A program made the position numbers and the translations under genes. A DNA stretch of 64,000 bases from JAAOII01 sp965207705 (GTDB lineage: Bacteria > Pseudomonadota > Gammaproteobacteria > CBDBNL01 > JAAOII01), in NCBI GenBank assembly GCA_965207705.1, contig OZ242292.1, positions 1,488,001 to 1,552,000 on the forward strand. Direction: 5' to 3'. The notes under the pieces were generated by a model. The model did no database searches. It had not been told where the DNA came from and saw nothing but the letters and a program-made list of their open reading frames with translations. Below, in pieces: positions 45,487 to 53,180 of this stretch; within the stretch, counting starts at the first letter, position 1, and each line of letters begins with the position of its first letter.

Positions 45487-45912
45487 ATGCTGTATTTATA
45501 CCTTAAGGCATTTCATATTATTTCCATAGTTGCCTGGTTCGCTGGTTTGTTATATCTGCCACGGCTACTTGCTTATCACGCAGCAAGCGATGACGACAAG
45601 GTGCGCGGACAACTTGCCTTAATGGAAAGACGTCTCTATAGGTTCATAATGAATCCTGCGGTTGCCGCGGTGTTTATTCTTGGCTTCACATTGCTGTTCA
45701 TTAACCCATCAGTAGCATCCAACGGCTGGCTGCATGTCAAGCTTTTATTAGTTTTTTGTTTATTAGCATATCATATTGTCTGTGGTAAATACCTCCGTTC
45801 TCTTGCCGCTGGCACAAACAATAGAAGCCCTCGGTTTTTTCGTTTGTTTAATGAAATACCAACAATTTTTTTAATAATCATCGTCCTACTGGCAGTAACT
45901 AAACCCTTCTGA
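45487..45912 (+). CDS. hemJ: Protoporphyrinogen oxidase HemJ
   Basis: This 141-residue membrane protein has four hydrophobic helices. It has the HemJ/UPF0093 N-terminal block LKAFHIISIVAWFAGLLYLP containing the conserved His, ERRLYRFIMNP, and the conserved Lys in LHVKLLL. It oxidises protoporphyrinogen IX to protoporphyrin IX. Its TGA overlaps the dnaX ATG by one base (TGATG), implying coupled translation. No hemG or hemY is seen here. Confidence 0.9.
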   Translation: MLYLYLKAFHIISIVAWFAGLLYLPRLLAYHAASDDDKVRGQLALMERRLYRFIMNPAVAAVFILGFTLLFINPSVASNGWLHVKLLLVFCLLAYHIVCGKYLRSLAAGTNNRSPRFFRLFNEIPTIFLIIIVLLAVTKPF

Positions 45913-47858
45913 TGCACTCCCGTGTTTTGGCACTTAAGTGGCGTCCCAATGGTTTTAGTCAATTGGTGGGTCAAGAACATATTACCCGCACGCTAACCAA
46001 TGCATTGGAGTCCAATCGTCTTCATCATGCCTATCTTTTTTGCGGCACTCGTGGAATAGGTAAAACCACAGTCGCCCGCATCCTCGCTAAGTGTTTTTGT
46101 TGTGATAAGGGTGTAAGCGCCCAACCCTGCAATGAGTGTCCCACTTGCAAAGGCATAGATATGGGCAATTATGCTGACTTAATAGAAGTTGATGCCGCCT
46201 CGCGGACTAAGGTTGAGGATACCCGCGACCTGTTAGGCGATATGCAGTTTGCTCCTACTAAAGGAAAGTATAAGATTTATTTGATTGACGAAGTGCACAT
46301 GCTTTCCAATCATAGTTTCAATGCATTGCTTAAGACCCTGGAGGAACCACCGCCGCATATTATATTTTTATTCGCCACTACCGAGCCACAAAAAATTCCA
46401 GTTACAGTGATGTCTCGCTGCTTGAGGTTTAACCTCAAAGCAATTTCAAAGGAGATGATAGCCAACAGGTTGCGTGAAATATTGCCGCAAGAGGAAGTGA
46501 AGTTTGATGATGATTCTCTTGACCTTATTTCTTATTATGCTGCTGGAAGTATGAGAGATGCCTTGAGTTTGACAGACCAAGCAATTGCCTATTGCAACAA
46601 TGACCTTGAAGCAACTAAGGTGGCAGATATGTTAGGAGTGTCGGGGATGTTGCCCGCCGAAGAATTGCTGGAATATGTGGCGCAAGGTGATTTAGATTCA
46701 TTGCTAAACGCAATGAAACAGATGGAAGAAGGGGGGGGCGATTTTACCGAATTATGGGATAGCATAATGGAAGCAATTCAAGAGTTATCCATTTTAACCT
46801 TAGGCGCTGCCGATGTAGATAACAACGGGCTTACTACTTTGGTTAACAAGTTTACTCCCGAGGAATTACAACTTTATTATCAGATTGCGCTAATGTGTAA
46901 AAAGGAGTTGTCTTGGGCGCCTTCTCCGCGTCAAGGAACAGAGATGGGGTTGATAAGAATGTTGGCAATGCAACCTCTTGCTAATTCTTTGGCAAACAAG
47001 AACAGCACTCCCCCACGTTATGTTGCTCCTGTGCCAGAAAAAACTGAAACCCCTGTCACAACAAACTCTGATGCCAGTGAAGAAGTTACGCCTGAAGAGA
47101 AACCTGAAGTGGCGCCTGAAGTGCAGCCGTCCGCTGAACCCGAAGTACCCGCGCAACCAGCCGAGCCCGAAACGTCCGCTGAACCCGAAACGTCCACTGA
47201 ACCTGAAACGTCCGTACAACCAGCCGAGCCCGAAACGTCCGCTGAACCCGAAACGTCCACTGAACCTGAAACGTCCACTGAACCTGAAACGTCCGTACAA
47301 CCAGCCGAGCCCGAAACGTCCGCTGAACCCGAAACGTCCACTGAACCTGAAACGTCCGTACAACCAGCCGAGCCCGAAACGCAAACACAATCAGAATCTC
47401 AACCAGAATCTCAATCTGCCGCCTCTCCTTCAGCCGCCTCCACCTCCATTTCCTCTAGACCTTCTGTTCCAGATTATACTCAAGCAGATAATTGGGCTAT
47501 GTTAGTGGATTCGCTTAACCTGTTAGGTTTAAGCGCTTCATTGATTCGCGACACCAGATTAGTAGACATTCGTGGTGGTATTTGGATATTAAGTTGTCAA
47601 TCCAATGTGCGGGAAAGATTAACCGATGAAATGATAACTGCTATAGAACAGGCAATAAATATTGAAATTATGCAACAGATTAGTATTGAAATTGAGGTAG
47701 GTCCCGCAGAAAATACTCCATCTATGATAATCAATAAAAAACATAAAGAATTAGTGGAGAAAGTACACCAAGAACCTATTATCAATACTATAGTCAATAA
47801 GTATGACGGCGAACTAAACGAAGCTTCAGTTCGCTCAATTGCCGCAGATGATGAATAA
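45912..47858 (+). CDS. dnaX: DNA polymerase III subunit tau
   Basis: This is a 648-residue clamp-loader ATPase. Walker A is GTRGIGKT (residues 45-52); the zinc module uses Cys64, Cys73, Cys76 and Cys79; Walker B region is YLIDEVHML; sensor and collar domains follow. Residues ~395-500 are a Pro/Glu/Thr/Ser-rich linker built from repeats (see repeat feature). The C-terminal ~130 residues retain the tau domain that binds Pol III alpha (ending HKELVEKV...IINTIV). I see no classic A-AAA-AAG frameshift site for making gamma. The linker is longer and more repetitive than usual. Confidence 0.95.
   Translation: MHSRVLALKWRPNGFSQLVGQEHITRTLTNALESNRLHHAYLFCGTRGIGKTTVARILAKCFCCDKGVSAQPCNECPTCKGIDMGNYADLIEVDAASRTKVEDTRDLLGDMQFAPTKGKYKIYLIDEVHMLSNHSFNALLKTLEEPPPHIIFLFATTEPQKIPVTVMSRCLRFNLKAISKEMIANRLREILPQEEVKFDDDSLDLISYYAAGSMRDALSLTDQAIAYCNNDLEATKVADMLGVSGMLPAEELLEYVAQGDLDSLLNAMKQMEEGGGDFTELWDSIMEAIQELSILTLGAADVDNNGLTTLVNKFTPEELQLYYQIALMCKKELSWAPSPRQGTEMGLIRMLAMQPLANSLANKNSTPPRYVAPVPEKTETPVTTNSDASEEVTPEEKPEVAPEVQPSAEPEVPAQPAEPETSAEPETSTEPETSVQPAEPETSAEPETSTEPETSTEPETSVQPAEPETSAEPETSTEPETSVQPAEPETQTQSESQPESQSAASPSAASTSISSRPSVPDYTQADNWAMLVDSLNLLGLSASLIRDTRLVDIRGGIWILSCQSNVRERLTDEMITAIEQAINIEIMQQISIEIEVGPAENTPSMIINKKHKELVEKVHQEPIINTIVNKYDGELNEASVRSIAADDE
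47157..47381 (+). repeat. In-frame tandem repeat in dnaX linker
   Basis: A 63-bp unit, itself made of 18-bp submodules encoding (A/T)EPETS, occurs at 47157-47219, 47220-47300 (with one extra 18-bp submodule, 81 bp) and 47301-47363. A partial unit follows. Copies are almost identical in DNA, implying recent expansion. Confidence 0.95.
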
Positions 47859-47883
47859 CACAACCTAACCGAATAATATAATT

Positions 47884-48192
47884 ATGGACTTAAAACAAAT
47901 AATGCAACAAGCGGAAGAAATGAAGCAGAAGATGGATGATATCCAAAAAGAGATGAAGTCATTACGGATTGAAGGGGAATCTGGTGGTGGGATGGTTAAA
48001 GTGGAGATGAATGGCAATAACGAAGTACTTAACATCCTCATCAGTGATGAGGCATTGCAAGAAGACAAAGATGTGCTGGAGTCATTAATTGCTTCGGCAG
48101 TAAACGTTACAGCAGCCAAGGTTAAGAATGAAGTTGCAGAAAAGCAGAAAAAACTTTTGGGGCTTCCAGCGGGAATAAATTTCCCTTTATAA
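47884..48192 (+). CDS. ybaB: YbaB/EbfC nucleoid-associated protein
   Basis: This 102-residue protein has the N-terminal helix LKQIMQQAEEMKQKMDDIQKEM, the central ESGGGMVKVEMNG and the C-terminal KLLGLPAGINFP typical of YbaB. It forms tweezer-like dimers binding DNA. It lies 25 bp after dnaX and 19 bp before recR, the widely conserved dnaX-ybaB-recR order. Confidence 0.95.
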   Translation: MDLKQIMQQAEEMKQKMDDIQKEMKSLRIEGESGGGMVKVEMNGNNEVLNILISDEALQEDKDVLESLIASAVNVTAAKVKNEVAEKQKKLLGLPAGINFPL

Positions 48193-48211
48193 GATATACG
48201 AGTTATCCTAA

Positions 48212-48835
48212 ATGACAGATTTTAGTAAATCTATCAGCAACTTAATTGATACCCTGTGCGGTCTGCCTGGTATAGGACCGCGCACTGCGCAAAGAATAGT
48301 CCTTTATCTGCTGGCTAACAACCGCCCTCTGGGGCATCGTATGGCAGAGAATCTTGACCTTGCTCTTACTCGTGTATCCGAATGCAAAAGATGTCGTAAT
48401 TTTTCCGAACAACCCTTGTGTGAAATATGCAATGATGAAGGGCGTAATAAGCAAATCTGTGTGGTGGAGTCGCCCATTGATGTTATGGCAGTTGAAAAAA
48501 GCGGCAGCTATAAGGGTTATTATTTTGTGTTGCATGGGCATCTTTCGCCTATGGATGATGTGGGTCCCGAACAGCTTGGACTGGATATGCTTGATACTAT
48601 GCTTAAAGAGAGTGACTGCACTGAGGTTATTCTGGCTACTAATCCAACGGTGGAAGGAGAAATCACCGCTCATTATATTAAACAAAGATTAGCCAATATG
48701 CCGCAGATGCGGATAACTCGCATTGCCCATGGAGTGCCAATGGGAGGAGAGCTAGAATATATTGATGGCGGAACTATTGCCCGCGCCCTTAGCGGACGCA
48801 CTATATATACTGAATACGCTGATGAAACTAATTAA
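48212..48835 (+). CDS. recR: Recombination mediator RecR
   Basis: This 207-residue protein has an N-terminal helix-hairpin-helix (LCGLPGIGPRTAQRI), a four-Cys zinc finger (CKRCRNFSEQPLCEIC) and a Toprim domain starting VVESPIDVMAVE. The C-terminal Walker-like region (IAHGVPMGGELEYIDGGT) is intact. It acts with RecO/RecF to load RecA on SSB-coated gaps. Its 3' end overlaps the map start by 14 bp. Confidence 0.96.
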   Translation: MTDFSKSISNLIDTLCGLPGIGPRTAQRIVLYLLANNRPLGHRMAENLDLALTRVSECKRCRNFSEQPLCEICNDEGRNKQICVVESPIDVMAVEKSGSYKGYYFVLHGHLSPMDDVGPEQLGLDMLDTMLKESDCTEVILATNPTVEGEITAHYIKQRLANMPQMRITRIAHGVPMGGELEYIDGGTIARALSGRTIYTEYADETN

Positions 48836-49595
48836 TACCCCAGAAGATATTGCCGCTATGCAGCTGGCGGCTGATATTGTCGTGCGCACTCTGGATTTTA
48901 TTTCTTCATCAATCCGTCCCGGCATTTCAACCGATAAGATTAATGAGTTATGCCATAACTATATGGTTAATGAAGAAGACGCGGTGCCCGCTAGCTTGGG
49001 TTACATGGATTTTCCTAAGTCAATTTGTACTTCAGTAAACAATGTGGTGTGCCATGGCATTCCAAATTCGGATAAAACTTTGTCGTCTGGCGACATCATC
49101 AATGTGGATGTTGCAATAATTAAAGATGGCTACTATGGTGATAGCAGCCGCATGTTTTGTGTTGGCAAAGTAAACCCTTTTGCTAAACGGTTGGTGGAAG
49201 AAACCCTCCAAGCTCTTTATGCAGGAATAAGACAAGTGAAAGCAGGCAATCATTTAGGCGACGTGGGAGCAGCTATTCAAAATTATGCTGAGAGTGCTGG
49301 ATTTTCCGTAGTTCGTGATTATTGCGGACATGGCATAGGCAAAGATTTTCACTGTGAGCCGCAGGTTTTACATTATGGCAAAAAAGGAACGGGAGTTAAA
49401 CTACAAGAAGGAATGTGTTTTACTATTGAGCCAATGATAAATTCTGGCGATTATGCAACCCGTACCCTCAGTGATGACTGGACTGTAGTAACCCAAGATA
49501 ATAGTTTGTCTGCCCAATGGGAGCATACGGTTTTGATTACCGCTGCTGGTAATTGCCAAGTGCTAACCAAATCAGCCAATGAAAAAATATTCTAA
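48822..49595 (+). CDS. map: Type I methionine aminopeptidase
   Basis: This protein has 257-258 residues from ATG 48822 (MKLINTPEDIAAMQ). A longer frame from 48762 would lie inside recR and is not used. Metal ligands are visible: the two Asp in DVAIIKDGYYGDSSRM, His in GHGIGKDFH, Glu in FTIEPMI and Glu in WEHTVLIT. Length matches type Ia enzymes. It removes the initiator Met from nascent proteins in the cytoplasm. Overlap with recR suggests translational coupling. Confidence 0.95.
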   Translation: MKLINTPEDIAAMQLAADIVVRTLDFISSSIRPGISTDKINELCHNYMVNEEDAVPASLGYMDFPKSICTSVNNVVCHGIPNSDKTLSSGDIINVDVAIIKDGYYGDSSRMFCVGKVNPFAKRLVEETLQALYAGIRQVKAGNHLGDVGAAIQNYAESAGFSVVRDYCGHGIGKDFHCEPQVLHYGKKGTGVKLQEGMCFTIEPMINSGDYATRTLSDDWTVVTQDNSLSAQWEHTVLITAAGNCQVLTKSANEKIF

Positions 49596-49606
49596 GCAAA
49601 CAAACT

Positions 49607-50209
49607 ATGCCAAAAAATAAAGTAAAACAGAAGGAGAGGCAGAAGAAAATAATTGGGAACATAATCCCTTGGATAGCGCGTAGCTTAAGATACAAAGCTG
49701 AGCGTCCTCCCAAACCATGTATTGTAGCTATTTGGCATGAAGAGATATTGCCTGCATCTAAATTCTTTTCTCATTACGATACTATCACCATTGTTAGTCA
49801 AAGCAAAGACGGCAGTACCATTGCGATGCCATTAGCCAGAGCTTTAAATATCAGTCCCTTAAGATTTTCCAGAAACAAACTTGAATCTGCAGTATCTGGA
49901 TTGTATGACCTTATGAAATATGATGACCACTGTATTGTGGCGGCGGTGGATGGTTCACAAGGTCCACGGAGAAAGGCGAAAGCGGGTATATTTGTTGTTG
50001 CTAAACGCAAACAGATTCCTGTGTATGCTTGCCGTTTTAGCTATAAAGGGTTTCGTTTGAATAGCACTTGGGATAAAACAAAAGTACCATATCCATTCGC
50101 ATTGATTAAGCCAAAATTATCTGAACCGTTTATTATAGGCAGAGATGACAGAATTAAAGATTTCACTATCAAATATGAAGAGAAAATGGCGGAGTTAGGC
50201 GATGATTAA
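49607..50209 (+). CDS. DUF374 lysophospholipid acyltransferase-like protein
   Basis: This 200-residue protein has the DUF374 layout. An early WHEEIL supplies the HX(4)-type acidic motif, SQSKDGSTIA replaces the usual SRHRDGE..A block, and DGSQGPRRKAKAGI is the conserved DGPRGPR region. Members are related to LPS or phospholipid acyltransferases and often sit near lipid A genes. Substrate unknown. It follows map by 11 bp. Confidence 0.75.
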   Translation: MPKNKVKQKERQKKIIGNIIPWIARSLRYKAERPPKPCIVAIWHEEILPASKFFSHYDTITIVSQSKDGSTIAMPLARALNISPLRFSRNKLESAVSGLYDLMKYDDHCIVAAVDGSQGPRRKAKAGIFVVAKRKQIPVYACRFSYKGFRLNSTWDKTKVPYPFALIKPKLSEPFIIGRDDRIKDFTIKYEEKMAELGDD

Positions 50210-50252
50210 TCTTTATAATGACAAGGGTAAATAAAGGTAACAGAAAACTACT

Positions 50253-51707
50253 ATGGATAAATTAATTAATATATTGTTGGTATTAGCTGCAGCTATAGCT
50301 GGGTTAATAATCCCAACAACAGCAATTGCTGCCACAGCCCCTTTGGATTTAACGACACCGCTTGACCTTGTCTATCATCCTGTGGCAATACTTTGCTTGA
50401 TAATTTTCTTCGCTTCGTATATTTTGGTGATGCTGGAAGAATACACTAATATGCGTAAATCCAAACCAGTGCTACTTTGCGCCGGACTTATCTGGGGTGT
50501 CATTGCTTGGATGTACTCGGGGACCGGCTTATCCCACTTAGTGGAGGAGGCACTTGAAAGAAATATTCTGGATTATGCCGAGTTACTGCTATTTTTGTTA
50601 GTGGCAATGACATATATAAATGCTATGGAAGAAAGACGTTTGTTCTTGGCATTGAAGTCGTGGCTTGTGCATAAGGGCTTTGGGATGAGAGGCATTTTTT
50701 GGATGACTGGTTTCTTGTCATTTTTTATATCTCCATTTGCCGATAATCTCACGACAGCATTGTTGATGTGTGGAGTGATTATGGCAGTAGGTGGGAAGGA
50801 TAAAAAGTTCATTAATATTGCTTGCATCAATACAGTGGTGGCGGCAAATGCTGGCGGCGCCTTTAGTCCGTTTGGCGATATCACTACTCTAATGGTTTGG
50901 CAGGCAGGCAAGGTACCATTTTTTGAGTTTTTAATTTTGTTTGTTCCATCATTGGTTAATTTTATAATCCCCTCCACCATTATGAGTTTCTTCATTGCCA
51001 AGCATGCACCCAAGCAGAAAGCAGAAAAGGTGGAGATAAAACGTGGCGCCTTTCGGATTATTTTTCTATTTCTTCTGACCATAGTTACATCGGTTATCTT
51101 TCATGCCCAGTTTCATCTGCCGCCTGCAGTGGGAATGATGATGGGCTTAAGTTATTTGCAGTTTTTTGGTTACTTCTTACGCAAAACCTTGCCTCGCTCC
51201 ATAGCGAGGAAAGCCGCCAAAGCTAAAATTACATCCGATGAGTTTGTGCGCATGGGGGCTATAGTTCCTTTTGATGTTTTTAGTCGCGTGGCGAAGTCGG
51301 AGTGGGATACGCTAATCTTTTTTTATGGGGTGGTAATGTGCATCGGCGGACTGGGATTTTTGGGATACTTAGAATTATTGTCATTGAATACTTATGGGGT
51401 TTTTAGTCCAACAATAGCTAATGCCCTGGTAGGTATATTTTCTGCAATCTTAGATAATATACCAGTTATGTTTGCAGTGCTAAACATGGACCCAACTATG
51501 AGTGAAGGGCAATGGCTGTTGGTTACCCTTACCGCTGGAGTGGGAGGAAGTTTGTTGGCAACTGGTTCGGCAGCTGGGGTTGCCTTGCTGGGACAAGCGC
51601 GCGGCATGTACACTTTTTTTGGTCATCTTAAATGGGCGCCAGTAATAATGCTTGGCTACATTGCATCCATCCTAACTCACCTATTCATAAACAGCAGCTT
51701 TATGTAG
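50253..51707 (+). CDS. nhaD: Na+/H+ antiporter NhaD
   Basis: This 484-residue polytopic membrane protein has an N-terminal hydrophobic leader-like segment and the NhaD core block SPFADNLTTALLM. VVAANAGGAFSPFGDITTLM and a C-terminal ILDNIPVMFAVLNMDP follow, each containing Asp/Asn residues used for ion exchange. It exports Na+ (or Li+) in exchange for protons. NhaD is common in marine and halophilic gammaproteobacteria, consistent with a saline habitat. It is the last gene of the plus-strand run; a palindromic repeat begins right after the stop codon. Confidence 0.92.
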   Translation: MDKLINILLVLAAAIAGLIIPTTAIAATAPLDLTTPLDLVYHPVAILCLIIFFASYILVMLEEYTNMRKSKPVLLCAGLIWGVIAWMYSGTGLSHLVEEALERNILDYAELLLFLLVAMTYINAMEERRLFLALKSWLVHKGFGMRGIFWMTGFLSFFISPFADNLTTALLMCGVIMAVGGKDKKFINIACINTVVAANAGGAFSPFGDITTLMVWQAGKVPFFEFLILFVPSLVNFIIPSTIMSFFIAKHAPKQKAEKVEIKRGAFRIIFLFLLTIVTSVIFHAQFHLPPAVGMMMGLSYLQFFGYFLRKTLPRSIARKAAKAKITSDEFVRMGAIVPFDVFSRVAKSEWDTLIFFYGVVMCIGGLGFLGYLELLSLNTYGVFSPTIANALVGIFSAILDNIPVMFAVLNMDPTMSEGQWLLVTLTAGVGGSLLATGSAAGVALLGQARGMYTFFGHLKWAPVIMLGYIASILTHLFINSSFM

Positions 51708-51810
51708 TAGGGGCGGAGCCAGGGGGGATGAATATAGTAACCGCCCGCATGATGCCTAATCCTCGCGACAAACCATCGGCATGCTCGTAACATCGCCCCC
51801 ATGTTATAAT
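51708..51810 (+). repeat. Dispersed palindromic repeat, copy 1, ending in a -10 box
   Basis: It starts TAGGGGCGGAGC. GGGCGG pairs with CCGCCC downstream, followed by a conserved CTAATnCTCGC...CCATCnnnATGCTCG stretch. It ends with ATCGC-YYY-CATGTTATAAT. The TATAAT (51805-51810) is 10 nt before the DUF924 ATG. It matches copy 2 at 55854-55979. Confidence 0.7.
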
Positions 51811-51820
51811 AACCCCCATT

Positions 51821-52444
51821 ATGACTGAATACAATCATCAACTGCTTCATGATATCCATTATTTTTGGTTTAGTAATCTGGCAAATAAAACTGATGCCCC
51901 TACAGAAGAACAGCTTAAATTCTGGTTTGGCTTCTCCCAAGATGTGGACAAAGAAATAACCGAAAAATACTCCGATTTGCTGGAAGCAGCTTCACGGGGC
52001 GATCTGGACGGATGGAGCGATAGCCCGCAGGGCTCACTGGTGTTGATAATTATTTTGGACCAATTCTCCCGCCACATTCATCGTAAAACTGAACGCGCTT
52101 TTGCTTATGATAGCAAGGCGTTTGAAATAGCTCAAGCAACAGTAGCTGCTGGATATGATAGAGACATGCACTTTTGCGAAAAGATATTCTGCTATCTGCC
52201 TTATGAACATCGCGAGGATGAACAGGCGCAAAATAAATCGGTTTCTCTCTATCGCGGTCTTTTAGATAAATCAAGCAGGGAGCAGTACAAAGTAGCCAAC
52301 CTTTCTCTTAAAATGGCGCGCGACCATCTTACAATAATTTCTCGTTTTGGACGCTTTCCTCATCGTAATGAGGTGTTAGGCAGAAGATCTACAGAGGAAG
52401 AAATAAAATATCTTGCCACAGAAAACTCTCGTTACGGACAATAA
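51821..52444 (+). CDS. DUF924 family protein
   Basis: This 207-residue mostly helical protein matches DUF924: an N-terminal HYFWFSNL...LKFWFG region, LVLIIILDQFSRHIHR (usual form LDQFPRN), and the CYLPYEHREDEQAQNKSVSLY block. The family has a TPR-like fold and no established biochemical role. A TATAAT 10 nt before the ATG suggests a near-leaderless transcript. Its last 32 bp overlap the next gene. Confidence 0.8.
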   Translation: MTEYNHQLLHDIHYFWFSNLANKTDAPTEEQLKFWFGFSQDVDKEITEKYSDLLEAASRGDLDGWSDSPQGSLVLIIILDQFSRHIHRKTERAFAYDSKAFEIAQATVAAGYDRDMHFCEKIFCYLPYEHREDEQAQNKSVSLYRGLLDKSSREQYKVANLSLKMARDHLTIISRFGRFPHRNEVLGRRSTEEEIKYLATENSRYGQ

Positions 52445-53090
52445 AGTCCAGCTACGTAAGCGGCTAATTCAACAGCGCAGCAATATGGGAGCAGCTGCGC
52501 ACAAAAGCAATTCTTATGCCATAAGCCGCAACATAATATCCAGCGGCATATTTCTCCGCAGCAAACGGATAGGACTATATATGTCTGTTGGTAAGGAGGT
52601 GGAATTATATATGTTAATCCATGAGGCGCTGCAGCGCAATAAACAATGCTATGCTCCCGCTGTGGAAGGCAACATAAATGGACTGGGCGAAAGTATGCAT
52701 TTTTTGCCTTTTAATGATGAGGTTGATGGGGAAAGTGGTGAGTGGATAAGTAACCGCTATGGCATCTGTGAACCAGCGCTTCCTTATGGGAGGCGAGTTC
52801 CCTTATGGACACTTAGTGCGGTGTTTATGCCTTTGGCGGCTTTTGACGCGCAAGGCAATCGTCTTGGAATGGGCGGCGGTTACTATGATAGAGCATTTTC
52901 TTTTTGTGGCGGTTTGTCTCAGAGTTTGGCTGGGAGCTTAACTGGGCAAGCGAGTGCCAGAAGACCTTTATTAATTGGGGTGGCGTTTAGCTTTCAACAA
53001 GTCAAGCAAGTTGCGGCATCACCTTTGGATGTGCGGATGGATTATGTGGTAACCGAGAAAGGATGGTTGGATTGTAAAAAAACTTCCTAA
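52413..53090 (+). CDS. 5-formyltetrahydrofolate cyclo-ligase
   Basis: This protein has about 225 residues. The N-terminal helix QLRKRLIQQRS is family-conserved, so the start must lie upstream of it. The TTG at 52413 inside the DUF924 frame is the best candidate; the first ATG (~52485) would remove that helix. The ATP/folate-binding block is GMGGGYYDRAF, preceded by MPLAAFDAQGNRL. It converts 5-formyl-THF to 5,10-methenyl-THF using ATP. A Ser/Gly/Ala-rich stretch (SQSLAGSLTGQASA) follows the GGGYYDR motif. Confidence 0.85.
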   Translation: MPQKTLVTDNKVQLRKRLIQQRSNMGAAAHKSNSYAISRNIISSGIFLRSKRIGLYMSVGKEVELYMLIHEALQRNKQCYAPAVEGNINGLGESMHFLPFNDEVDGESGEWISNRYGICEPALPYGRRVPLWTLSAVFMPLAAFDAQGNRLGMGGGYYDRAFSFCGGLSQSLAGSLTGQASARRPLLIGVAFSFQQVKQVAASPLDVRMDYVVTEKGWLDCKKTS

Positions 53091-53170
53091 CTCTATTCTA
53101 ATCCCCTCTGACTCTATTCTAATCCCCTCTGACTCTATTCTAATCCCCTCTGACTCTATTCTAATCCTCC
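53090..53170. repeat. 21-bp tandem repeat, 3.8 copies
   Basis: The unit ACTCTATTCTAATCCCCTCTG occurs at 53090-53110, 53111-53131 and 53132-53152 with no mismatch. A fourth partial copy reaches 53170. It fills the junction between the convergent cyclo-ligase and ilvA genes. Confidence 0.97.
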
Positions 53171-53180
53171 CTAGCCCACT

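Noticed and set aside
46731..46738. Run of eight G inside dnaX as a programmed frameshift site for the gamma subunit
   Set aside because: A -1 or +1 slip there meets a stop within about ten codons and before the collar domain, so it would not give a gamma-like product. No classic A-AAA-AAG site was seen either.
46890..47505. Long reverse and alternative-frame ORFs over dnaX (166 aa minus, 175 aa plus)
   Set aside because: They are open only because the 18/63-bp dnaX repeats lack stops in other frames; the translated repeats have no protein-like features.
48762..48821. Extended map start inside recR
   Set aside because: The added residues are a frame-shifted read of recR; ATG 48822 gives the family N-terminus.
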